A DNA stretch of 60,692 nt. Source: JAWXCB01 sp034440455. Lineage in GTDB: Bacteria > Bacteroidota > Bacteroidia > Chitinophagales > CAIOSU01. The notes under the pieces are model-generated. The model ran no database searches. It worked only from the letters and a program-made list of their open reading frames with translations, and was not told where the DNA came from. Where the stretch lies: NCBI GenBank assembly GCA_034440455.1, contig JAWXCB010000130.1, forward strand, positions 1 to 60,692. Reading direction: 5' to 3'. Made by a program: the position numbers and the translations under genes. This document shows positions 27,501 through 35,500 of the stretch, piece by piece (within the stretch, counting starts at the first letter, position 1; each line of letters begins with the position of its first letter).

Positions 27501-27739
27501 AGCTCAGAGAACTTTCTTTGACCTACACTTTCCCCGCAAAGTGGATGAAGAAAACGAAGTATATCAGCGGTGCTGAACTAAAAATTTTTGGAAGCAATCT
27601 TGTCTTGTGGACTCCTGCTGAAAATACCTTTATTGACCCGGAAACCAGCTCGTATGGAGCGGGGAACGCGCAAGGTTTTGAATTTGGAACTACTCCATCA
27701 CTCTGCAATTTTGGAATGGGTTTCAAACTTGATTTTTAA
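24551..27739 (+). CDS. SusC/RagA-type TonB-dependent outer-membrane transporter
   Basis: A 1062-residue protein. The ATG at 24551 is chosen because MKRTLFILSVFLLTAFQLVMAQ is a proper signal peptide; an in-frame TTG two codons earlier adds nothing. Residues about 22-105 are the carboxypeptidase-D-regulatory-like domain (TGVITSAEDDEPIIGANV). The plug follows, with the SusC signature VLKGPAAAALYGARAANGA near 228-246, then a 22-strand-type barrel ending in aromatic-rich strands (GFKLDF). It forms the channel below the SusD lid encoded next door and depends on TonB-ExbBD. No CAZyme, sulfatase or peptidase gene is adjacent, so the substrate cannot be named. Confidence 0.95.
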   Translation: MKRTLFILSVFLLTAFQLVMAQKTITGVITSAEDDEPIIGANVVEEGTTNGTTTDIDGKYSITVSDAAKNLIFTFVGLKKQIVLIDQPEINVVLAIDENVFDDVVITAIAIEREKSSLGYATTTVDNEDINRAADRSPIEALRGKVSGLNISGSNGDPGSSTRVVLRGGASILGDNQALIVVDGIPIDNSNFGAGTDFNGQSDVLNNNFDAGSRANDLNPQDIESITVLKGPAAAALYGARAANGALIITTKSGKKTAQGGKKFKVSLNSNYTFSNILRLPEYQNEFGQGGQGFPDSRENFSWGPRFDGALRPWGQVVDGNQRVKPYSALPNSVNEFFDLGVAYNNNISIEGGNINTSYYLSFNNYKQSGVIPTTGYDRNSLRFNVTHNFTDKLSSTATFSYVKTQGDLVLQGQDDFSVYDQVLQTPRDIPLLELEDLNDPFNQPETYYGAYTLNPWWVLDNQSVNNDVDRFNTTTSLTYKPVEWLDFTGRFGADVYTDTRTQKLAKFNFENQGGVYQYVGKYSEDIYRNNLFNTDIIVSAGHRFDFGLGINAMVGNNIFSKSLKNTYASTAGLNIDGFYNLSNSDGRPVIQNTLSERRTIGVYGDLALDYKKIVYLNFTARNDWSSTLPENDRSYFYPSINAAFVLTEVIDIAPKFLSYAKIRAGFARAGSGGEDPYLLTNVFVQNSIGDGFSESEVNSPYPSGDELVSAYTVSDLLRNPKLKPEQTSSWEVGTELSFWDDRLNVDFTYYNQVSKDLILAQAPVSPSSGYTDRVINAGSQTNKGVELGVNIIPVSTKGGFKWEIYGTFTKNNNEVTDLPDGVDQIVLGGLSDLAIVARQGEPYGTFYGVTARRDPQGRIVVDPSTGQPLLADEPQLLGSYQPDWYGSLGTSVSWKGLKFSILFDTKQGGRIYSRTMDVSEFVGTTTNTLNNDRQDFIIPNSVIETSENNFVENTSVYANHQDYWTVYNQADRGAHLLPASFTKLRELSLTYTFPAKWMKKTKYISGAELKIFGSNLVLWTPAENTFIDPETSSYGAGNAQGFEFGTTPSLCNFGMGFKLDF

Positions 27740-27759
27740 TCACGAATAAACTGAACACC

Positions 27760-29280
27760 ATGAAAAAAACATATAAATACGCCATCCTTTCAGCACTCGT
27801 ACTGCTCTTATCAACACAAGGCTGCAAAAAAGATTTTTTGGATATCAATGAAAACCCAAACAATCCGGAAGATGTGGATGTGAAGTTTATTCTTCCCGCT
27901 GCTCAGGCTGATTTGGCTTACACCGTAGGGAATCAACTGCATATAGTTGGTGGCTTATGGGCGCAGTATTGGACGCAGGGTACAAACGCGAATCAATACA
28001 ATGATTATGACAGGTATTTCTATAACAATACAGAAGCCGACCGTCCGTGGGGCGCATTATACAGAGGCACTTTGAAAGATTTGGATGTGTTGTATAAAAA
28101 AGCAAAGGCAGCGAATCAGCGTGACTATATGGCAATCACCAGAATATTGCAGGCTTATACATTGCAGGTGATTACTGATGCATGGGGTGATGTTCCTTTT
28201 TCAGAAGCTTTGCAGGGTTTTGAAGGCAATACCACTCCTAAGTTTGACAGTCAGGAAGAAATTTATGATATGCTGATTGCGCTTGTTGATGAAGGCATCG
28301 GCATCAGCGATACTTTATTATTTCTTGATCCTGATTATGATCCTTCAAAGGGTCCACAGGCAGACGACCTCGTTTTTCAGGGTGATTACAACGGATTGTA
28401 TAACTGGAACAAATTCGCCTATACATTGAAACTTAAAATCTATCTACGCCAGATAAATGTTCGTCCTTCGGTTGCGGCTAATGGGATTGCCGCAATGCCG
28501 GCTGACCCCTTCTATTATCTTGGCGAGGGCTCTGCGGGCACCGGTGATGATGCGTTTGTTCATTACATTGATGAGCAGTTCCGGCAGAATCCTCTTTATA
28601 CCACTGTGGTGGCGCTTAGTCCTAGCAAGAATATTTTCGCCAGCAAGACAGCGATTGATTATCTCGAAAGTATTAACGACCCGAGAATAGCAGACTTTTA
28701 TGATCCGAATGGCGATGGAGACTTCGTGGGTATAATACAAGGAGGCGCGAGGGATGCTACCCTTTATCCTCCGCCTACAGATGATGCTGATTATTCAGAG
28801 TACAATACTGAGCAAATTATTGCTCCAACTGTTCCTGTCAGGCTTATGACCGCCTCAGAGAGTATGTTTCTTCAGGCTGAAGCAATTGCGCGTGGTCTGA
28901 TGGCAGGCGATGCTCAGGCATTGTATGAAGCAGCCATTGAAGACTCCTGGCTCCAGTGGGTAAATGCTTCTTCAGACACGAGTTTTGCTACCTATATCGC
29001 TCAGGCTGGAGTTGTCTATGCTTCTGGCGGCAGTATAGATGACCAGGTAAAAGCCATCATCACACAGAAATGGATTGCAATGAACGGCAATCAGAATTTT
29101 GAAGCATGGACTGAATTCAGAAGAACGGGGTATCCTGATTTCTTCGTAGAGCCTGCTATCACGGATATTCCGGGTCAATTTCCTGCAAGGCTTGCATATC
29201 CAAGCGATGAACTGACTACAAATCCAAATGCAATCACCGGAGTTTCAATAACGGATAAAATGTGGTGGGATGTTAACTGA
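27760..29280 (+). CDS. SusD/RagB-like substrate-binding lipoprotein
   Basis: A 506-residue lipoprotein with signal LLLSTQGCKKDFLDIN and Cys22 as the lipidation site. The sequence AAQADLAYTVGNQLHIVGGLWAQYW and the conserved TPR-like helices fit the SusD-like family that includes SusD-like_2 (PF12771). It starts 20 bp after the susC stop and forms the extracellular lid of the transporter. The C-terminal region LMTASESMFLQAEAIARG is the typical SusD helix that packs on the barrel. Confidence 0.93.
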   Translation: MKKTYKYAILSALVLLLSTQGCKKDFLDINENPNNPEDVDVKFILPAAQADLAYTVGNQLHIVGGLWAQYWTQGTNANQYNDYDRYFYNNTEADRPWGALYRGTLKDLDVLYKKAKAANQRDYMAITRILQAYTLQVITDAWGDVPFSEALQGFEGNTTPKFDSQEEIYDMLIALVDEGIGISDTLLFLDPDYDPSKGPQADDLVFQGDYNGLYNWNKFAYTLKLKIYLRQINVRPSVAANGIAAMPADPFYYLGEGSAGTGDDAFVHYIDEQFRQNPLYTTVVALSPSKNIFASKTAIDYLESINDPRIADFYDPNGDGDFVGIIQGGARDATLYPPPTDDADYSEYNTEQIIAPTVPVRLMTASESMFLQAEAIARGLMAGDAQALYEAAIEDSWLQWVNASSDTSFATYIAQAGVVYASGGSIDDQVKAIITQKWIAMNGNQNFEAWTEFRRTGYPDFFVEPAITDIPGQFPARLAYPSDELTTNPNAITGVSITDKMWWDVN

Positions 29281-29305
29281 TTTCTCAACCTTAAAAATTA
29301 CAGCA

Positions 29306-29944
29306 ATGAAAAACATAAAATTTCTTTTTGCAGCGTTGGTCATCTTCGCATCTTCTTGTGAAGATGTAGAAGATCAATTTCCTTCGGAAGTAATGGTAGC
29401 TTCTTATCCGACTATTACGTTAATTGGTGATCCCGTTATAGCCCTAAATGTAGGTGATACCTATGTTGATCCTGGCGCTACTTACTATGATTCTCTTTAT
29501 CTCGACAGTGGAACTATTTTCTCAACGACCGAAGTAATCACCTCAGAAGAGGGTTTCTTTGTTGTTGAATACACGGCAGAAAATAGTTTTGGTTTTGTTG
29601 GTTCAGGAACACGCCTTGTTGCTGTTACTTCGATTTCCGATGCGTTTGATATTTCAGGCATCTATGACCACTTTCAGCGTGGCGGAACTTCTGAAGTGAC
29701 AAAAGTGGGAAAGGGAGTTTTTCAAACAGATAATATTAGCGGAGGAACGTCAACAATTGAATCTGCTTTTTTCATGTTTTCAGGAGACTCTGCGATGATT
29801 ATGCCTCCTCAAACTATTGCACTCAGCGGACCGGCAGATTTCACCGATGAAGCCTATGACTTTACTTCGCCCGGAAGTTATGTTTATACCATTCTTGCTT
29901 CAGGATATGGAGATGCGCCCCGCTTGTTCGAAAAGCAGCCCTGA
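29306..29944 (+). CDS. DUF5011-type Ig-like surface lipoprotein of the SusCD operon
   Basis: A 212-residue lipoprotein (signal MKNIKFLFAALVIFASSC, Cys18). The start at 29306 is preferred over an upstream in-frame start that overlaps susD, because it gives a lipoprotein signal. Residues about 35-110 match the DUF5011 Ig-like domain pattern (GDPVIALNVGDTYVDPGA). The C-terminal part resembles the domain found in BT_2262-type proteins next to SusCD. It starts 25 bp after susD and is probably a surface-exposed accessory binding protein. It ends with LFEKQP only 3 bp from the convergent HD gene, so slight 3' truncation is possible. Confidence 0.8.
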   Translation: MKNIKFLFAALVIFASSCEDVEDQFPSEVMVASYPTITLIGDPVIALNVGDTYVDPGATYYDSLYLDSGTIFSTTEVITSEEGFFVVEYTAENSFGFVGSGTRLVAVTSISDAFDISGIYDHFQRGGTSEVTKVGKGVFQTDNISGGTSTIESAFFMFSGDSAMIMPPQTIALSGPADFTDEAYDFTSPGSYVYTILASGYGDAPRLFEKQP

Positions 29945-29947
29945 AAA

Positions 29948-30526
29948 TCAGGAAAGAAGTAACCGCAAATTTTCCTGCTTGCGCGGTTCGCGCAATTTTT
30001 TTGATGATTGGGTGAAATAGCGGTGTTTTTGCAGGAAGTGAATTTGTTTCTCTTCCCACTCGGCTACGTTTTTAACGACACCAAAATGCAGGTATTCTTT
30101 TTTCAAGCCTGCGCCTAATGTGCGGAAATCTTGCCTGCCGAGATAATCCAAGTCTGCATCGCAGATGATTTCTTCCAATTTGTCTTTTGGTGTTTGCGGC
30201 ACTTTGGTTGCCCTAATCAGTCGCTGCACTGTTTCAATTTCTGCTGAAGAGAAGTTCCATTGAGGCGCTTCACCGGCAAATAATATGCACCCACGTGGTT
30301 CATGATTTTGCGGACCGTCTAAATATCCGATGTCATGGTAGAGTGCTGCAATCTGCAACAATAACTTATCCGGTTCACTGATTTTTTCTTCTGATGCGAT
30401 TCGTTCTGCTTGTTCTGCCACATCAAGCGTATGCGCGAGGTTGTGGTAGGTTAAATGTGTTCCTGCCTTTTTCAGCCGGTTCATTACCGATTGTTTTATT
30501 TCACTAAAGGATGATTTTGAAAACAT
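29948..30526 (-). CDS. HD-domain phosphohydrolase
   Basis: A 192-residue cytoplasmic protein of the HD superfamily. The metal ligands are visible: His32 in YHNLAH, His64-Asp65 in LYHDIGY, and a later Asp in ICDADLDYLG. Such enzymes hydrolyse nucleotides or cyclic nucleotides; the substrate is not readable. It lies 16 bp downstream of the adenylate cyclase gene on the same strand and may be co-transcribed, which makes a role in nucleotide signalling attractive but unproven. Confidence 0.85.
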   Translation of the reverse strand: MFSKSSFSEIKQSVMNRLKKAGTHLTYHNLAHTLDVAEQAERIASEEKISEPDKLLLQIAALYHDIGYLDGPQNHEPRGCILFAGEAPQWNFSSAEIETVQRLIRATKVPQTPKDKLEEIICDADLDYLGRQDFRTLGAGLKKEYLHFGVVKNVAEWEEKQIHFLQKHRYFTQSSKKLREPRKQENLRLLLS

Positions 30527-30542
30527 GTCGCAAGTTTAAATT

Positions 30543-32465
30543 TTAAACGCTTTGTTCTACAAAATACATATCAATCTCGCCCTTATTTTTTGCTTGCACT
30601 TTTCCTCTGTGCATACATTTGAATTTATCTTTCACAAGTTCATACGTTGCGCCTGAGATGTTTACTTTGCCAACTTCACCGCTGCTTTCCATGCGGGAAG
30701 CGGTGTTTACCGTATCACCCCAAATATCATAAGCGAATTTTTTTGTGCCGACAACGCCAGCCACCACCGGACCGGTATGAATTCCCAGACGTAATTCGAA
30801 AAACGGCTGTCCCTTTGCAAGGCGTTCTTGCTTGTTCTTTTCGATGAATTGCTGCATCTCCAATCCTGCTTTTACTAAATCCTGCGCATGAGTTGAGTTT
30901 GCCACAGGTAATCCTCCAGCGCACATATAAGCATCACCGATGGTTTTAATTTTTTCAATGCCGTGCTTTGTCACAATCTTATCAAACTCGCTGAAGCAGG
31001 AATTGATTTCTTGTACCAATTCATCAGGTGATAATTTTTCGCTTGCCTGCGTAAAATTTTTGAAATCGGTAAATAACACGGAAACCGATTCAAAGCTTTT
31101 TGTTTTTGCCGTACCTGTAGCTTTTAGTTCTTCCGCAGTTTCTTCCGGAAGAATATTCAGTAATAATTCATCGCTGCGTTTTTTCTCTTTGCTGATACGG
31201 TTGCGTTGTGTAAAAAATACTCCGGCAAATAAAAGCGCAACACCTAAGCCGCCCATAAACCCATTGCGCGCTAATTTCTGAAGCGCGATTTCCTGATCCT
31301 GAATTTCTTTATCTTTTGTAAGCAGGTTTACTTCATCTTGTTTCTTTTCAATGTCAAAATGGAACTGAAGCCCTTGCAATTTTTTGTCGGTATCAATATT
31401 ATAAAGAGAATCTTTGACGCCAATGAGCAAAGTTTGATACTTGAATGCATTCCCGTAATCCGGTAATTCAGCATAGCCGAGCGCTAATCCTTCGTAGGCT
31501 TGCTTCAACTCCAGCAGAGCATTGAGTTCAATTGCCAAATCCCGGGCTTGCGTATAGGTAGCTATTGATAATTTGACGTCACCTTTTTTCGCATATACAG
31601 CCCCCAAGCCAATGAGCGATTGTGCCATGTATAGTTTAGCGTCTAATTTATCCGCAAGTTCATAAGCTTGTTTGTGATAGCTGATTGCAGATGCGTAATC
31701 TTTTTCACGCGCATAAATTTTTCCAATGAAATTTAAGGGATATGCCACATCAGCATCTTCGTATGCTTTCGCAGATTCCAGAAAATAATAGAGCGCGGTG
31801 GAATCGTACTCGCTTCCTTTTAAAAAATAAATTTCACCAATACCTGCATAGCTGGCTCCGATGGAATAATTGTCTTTGATAGCAATACTCAAAGGAAGCG
31901 CTTTCTGATAATACTTCAGCGCTTTATCATAGGTGATTTTTTTTGTGGAATAAACCACTCCAATATTGTTTGATGAGGTGATGATTCTGAGCGTGTCACC
32001 GATTTCTTCAGCCAGTTTTAAAGATTGTAAATCTAATTCGAGCGACTTTGCCTCATCACCCTGATTATAATAAACAGAACCCATATTGGTCAGGATATTT
32101 GACTGCCCCTTTTTATCTCCTATGCTTTTAAAAATACGAAGCGACTCATCCCATGCGCTTAATGTCTCAATGTATTCGTCTCTCTTGTAGTGAACAATTC
32201 CGATGTTTTTGTAAGCATACGCAACGCCTTTCGGATAATTTATTTTCTCTGCAAGTTCTATTGCATGGGTAGCATGGGCAATAGCTTCTTCAGGTGATTC
32301 GCTGAAATATTGTTTGCTGAGTGCAAGAAGCGCTTCAACTTTTGTGGAATCATCAGGCAGCGTAGCTATTTCTTTTTTCAGGCTGTCAATTTCAGGAGTT
32401 TGCGCAATCGGTGAATAACCGAGAAAGCATAGTAGCACAGATAAAAATGCAATCTTTTTTTTCAT
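30543..32465 (-). CDS. Class III adenylate cyclase with N-terminal TPR sensor region
   Basis: A 640-residue protein. Residues 1-21 are a signal peptide; about 25-380 are TPR repeats (AYKNIGIVHYKRDEYIETL, NILTNMGSVYYNQGDEA and later copies) expected in the periplasm. A membrane helix near 400-420 (FMGGLGVALLFAGVFFTQR) leads to a cytoplasmic class III cyclase (about 445-640). Catalytic metal ligands are Asp467 (VLFTDFKNF) and Asp511 (IGDAYM); the Lys in EKIKTIGD and Asp in YDIWGDTVN specify adenine, and NTASRMES supplies the transition-state Asn/Arg. It should make cAMP in response to a periplasmic TPR ligand. Two cNMP-binding proteins are encoded 6-9 kb away, which suggests a local cAMP circuit. 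Confidence 0.92.
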   Translation of the reverse strand: MKKKIAFLSVLLCFLGYSPIAQTPEIDSLKKEIATLPDDSTKVEALLALSKQYFSESPEEAIAHATHAIELAEKINYPKGVAYAYKNIGIVHYKRDEYIETLSAWDESLRIFKSIGDKKGQSNILTNMGSVYYNQGDEAKSLELDLQSLKLAEEIGDTLRIITSSNNIGVVYSTKKITYDKALKYYQKALPLSIAIKDNYSIGASYAGIGEIYFLKGSEYDSTALYYFLESAKAYEDADVAYPLNFIGKIYAREKDYASAISYHKQAYELADKLDAKLYMAQSLIGLGAVYAKKGDVKLSIATYTQARDLAIELNALLELKQAYEGLALGYAELPDYGNAFKYQTLLIGVKDSLYNIDTDKKLQGLQFHFDIEKKQDEVNLLTKDKEIQDQEIALQKLARNGFMGGLGVALLFAGVFFTQRNRISKEKKRSDELLLNILPEETAEELKATGTAKTKSFESVSVLFTDFKNFTQASEKLSPDELVQEINSCFSEFDKIVTKHGIEKIKTIGDAYMCAGGLPVANSTHAQDLVKAGLEMQQFIEKNKQERLAKGQPFFELRLGIHTGPVVAGVVGTKKFAYDIWGDTVNTASRMESSGEVGKVNISGATYELVKDKFKCMHRGKVQAKNKGEIDMYFVEQSV

Positions 32466-32512
32466 GTAGATTTTCTGAAGCGGTTGTAAAGTAAGAAGAT
32501 TCTGTTACAAAA

Positions 32513-32547
32513 AAAGACATCCGAAGTTCAAAACTTCGGATGTCTTT
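32513..32547 (-). terminator. Strong terminator after the 15.4-kb mosaic gene
   Basis: AAAGACATCCGAAGTT (32513-32528) and AACTTCGGATGTCTTT (32532-32547) form a perfect 16-bp stem with a 3-nt loop. On the minus strand it is followed by a T run and lies 23 bp past the stop of the giant gene, before the adenylate cyclase gene. Confidence 0.88.
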
Positions 32548-32569
32548 AAATTTCTAAAACCGGAACTGC

Positions 32570-35500
32570 TTATCGCGTCAAAATTGCTTTGCCGTGATAC
32601 ATTGCCTGTTCTGTCTGTATGCGATAAATCAAGATGCCAGGTGAAACTCTTTCAGGTCTGTATTCAGATTTCATTTTCACTCCGGCAGTTACATCGCCTT
32701 CAAATAGCACCGCAAGTTGCTTTCCTTCCAAATTGAAAACAACAAGTTGCACTTTTGAATCTTCGCCAAGCGTGAATTCAATATTCAGCATTTCGGAGAA
32801 TGGATTTGGATAGGCATTCATGACGAGTTCAAAAGTTTCCGGCTGATTGAGGTTATTTCCTTCTGCAAACTCGCTTTCATCCATTTTAGATGAACAGCAA
32901 TTGTTGTAAAGCATGAATGGAGCAAATCCATTTCGGGGTACGTTCTGCACCGTATTGAATTGCCCGCCCACATACACTGCATTGCTGCCGGTAACTACTG
33001 CAAACACGGGGTTGGCTGTGAAGCCCGGATTCCATGTTTCAGGCGCGCCAGAAGTCGCATTGATTGCAGCCATGCGATTGCGTATCTGTCCGCCCATCGT
33101 AGTGAAATTTCCTCCTGCAAAAACGGTAGTGCCGCTCAATGCGATACTGTTTACCACTGCGTTTGCATTCGGATTCCAAGCAGTGGCAAGGGCAGTGGCA
33201 GCATCCAATGCCGCAATGTTGTTGCGGGTTTGCCCGCCAATGGTTGTGAAATCACCGCCTGCATAAATACTAGTTCCGCTAATTCCAATTGTTCTCACTG
33301 CATTATTCGCATTCGGATTCCAGGTGGATGCAGTTCCTGAAACTGAGCCAAGCACTGCAATGTAATTCCGGGCGCTGCCCCCGATGTTTGTGAAACTTCC
33401 TCCGACATACACTGAACTGCCGTTGAGCAAAATCGCTCTGACTGTGTTATCTGCATTCGGATTCCACGCGGTGGCAGTTCCGGTTGTAATGTCAAGAGAG
33501 GCGATTCTGTTGCGGGTTTGTCCGCCAATGGTCAGGAAGTCCCCACCTGCAAAAATGGAAGCGCCATTCACTGCAAGCGCATTCACTGTTGCGCTGGCGT
33601 TTGGATTCCATGTTGTTGCAAGCCCCGTAGCATTGCTCACTGCGGCAATCCTGCTTCTTGTTTGTCCACCGATGCTGGTGAATGCGCCACCTGCATAAAC
33701 AGATGTTCCGCTAACTGCAAACGCATTTACCGCGCCATTTGCATTTGGATTCCATGTTGTAACAACTCCTGTGTTTGCATCAATGGCTGCGATGTTGTTG
33801 CGCGTTACTCCGCCCATGCTTGTGAATGTTCCTCCGGCATAAACAGAAGTTTCACTAAGGGTTACTGTCCGCACGCTGTTATTCGCATTTGGATTCCACG
33901 CGGTTGAAACACCTGTTGAAATATCAATCGCTGCAATTCTGCCAATTGCTTGCGCTCCGATACCGGTGAAATCACCGCCTGCATATAGCAGCGAGCCATT
34001 GAGCCAAAGCGCGCGCACTATTCCGTTTACGTTGGGGTTCCATGTTGTGGCACTGGCGGCAGATAAACTGATTGCAGCGAGCCTGTTGCGCGTTTGTCCT
34101 CCGATAGTGGCGAAGTCACCGCCAACATAAATGTTGCTTCCATTTAGTGCTAATGCTCTTACTGCATTATTTGCATTCGGATTCCATGCCGTAGCAAGAC
34201 CAGTGGTGGCATCAAGTATTGCGATGCGGTTGCGTGTTTGTCCTCCGATGGTGGTGAAACCACCGCCAACATACACTGTGCTGCCACTCACAACTATTGC
34301 ATTTACATCTGCGCTTGCATTTGGATTCCAGGTGGAAACAACACCTGAAGTTGCATCAAGAGCAGCAATGCGATTGCGTGTTTGACCTCCAACAGTAATA
34401 AATACTCCTCCCGCATAAACAGTAGTTCCATTTACGGCAAGCGCATTTACAATTCCGCCTGCGTCAGGATTCCATGATTTCAATGCGCCTGTCGTTGCAT
34501 CAAATGCCGCAAGGCGATTACGCGTTTGTGCTCCGAGCAGAGTGAAGCTGCCTCCGGTAAAAATTTTGCTTCCGCTTACGGTGATGCAACGCACCGTATT
34601 GTTTCCGTTCGGATTCCATGTAGTTGCTAATCCAGTGGAAATATCCAACGAGGCAATTTTATTGCGTGTCTGACCGCCTACCGTAGAGAAGTCACCGCCT
34701 GCATAAATCACGCTGCCATTTACTGCGAGTGTTTGCACTACAAGATTTGCATTCGGATTCCATGTGGATGCTAAACCTGTTGTTGCATCAAGCGCGGCAA
34801 GTCTGTTTCTTGTTTGTCCGCCAATCGTTGTGAAATTTCCTCCGGCATAAACCGTGCTGCCATTCAATACAATTGCATTCACGTCAGCGCTTGCATTCGG
34901 ATTCCATGTAGTAACTGCTCCGGTGCTTAAATTAAATGCTGCAATTCTGTTGCGTGTTTGTCCGCCTGCCGTTGTGAATGTGCCACCGATATACGCTACA
35001 GTTCCGTTTAATGCAAGCGCATTTACTTGTCCGTTCAGCACATTCGGATTCCAAGTAGTTGCAGTTCCGGTTGCTGTGCTTAATGCGGCAACTCGATTTC
35101 TTGTTTGTCCGCCAATTGTGGTGAAATTTCCGGCTGCATAAATTGTTGTTCCGTTGATTGCCAGCGCATTTATCGCAGCATTGGCGTTAGGATTCCACGT
35201 AGTGGTTGTGCCTGTTGTTGCATCAATCGCGGCAATGCGATTGCGCGTTTGTCCGCCAATGGTAGTGAAATCTCCACCGACATAAACGATGCCGCTGCTC
35301 ACTACAAGTGCGCGAACGATTCCGTTTGCATCAGGATTCCACGCGTGAATGCTTCCGTCAGCATTGATGCGCGCAAGACGATTACGCGTTTGATTTCCTA
35401 CCAACGTGAAATCACCGGCAATATACCAGCCGCCTGCGCCATCGGTTGCAGATGCGCGAATCGCTCCGTTGAATTTCGGAAGTGAAGTATTCAGTGAACC

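Noticed and set aside
32960..35485. Plus-strand frames rich in Cys, Ile, Ala and Ser over the propeller repeats
   Set aside because: They repeat with the 144-bp period of the sense protein and have no independent start or signal.
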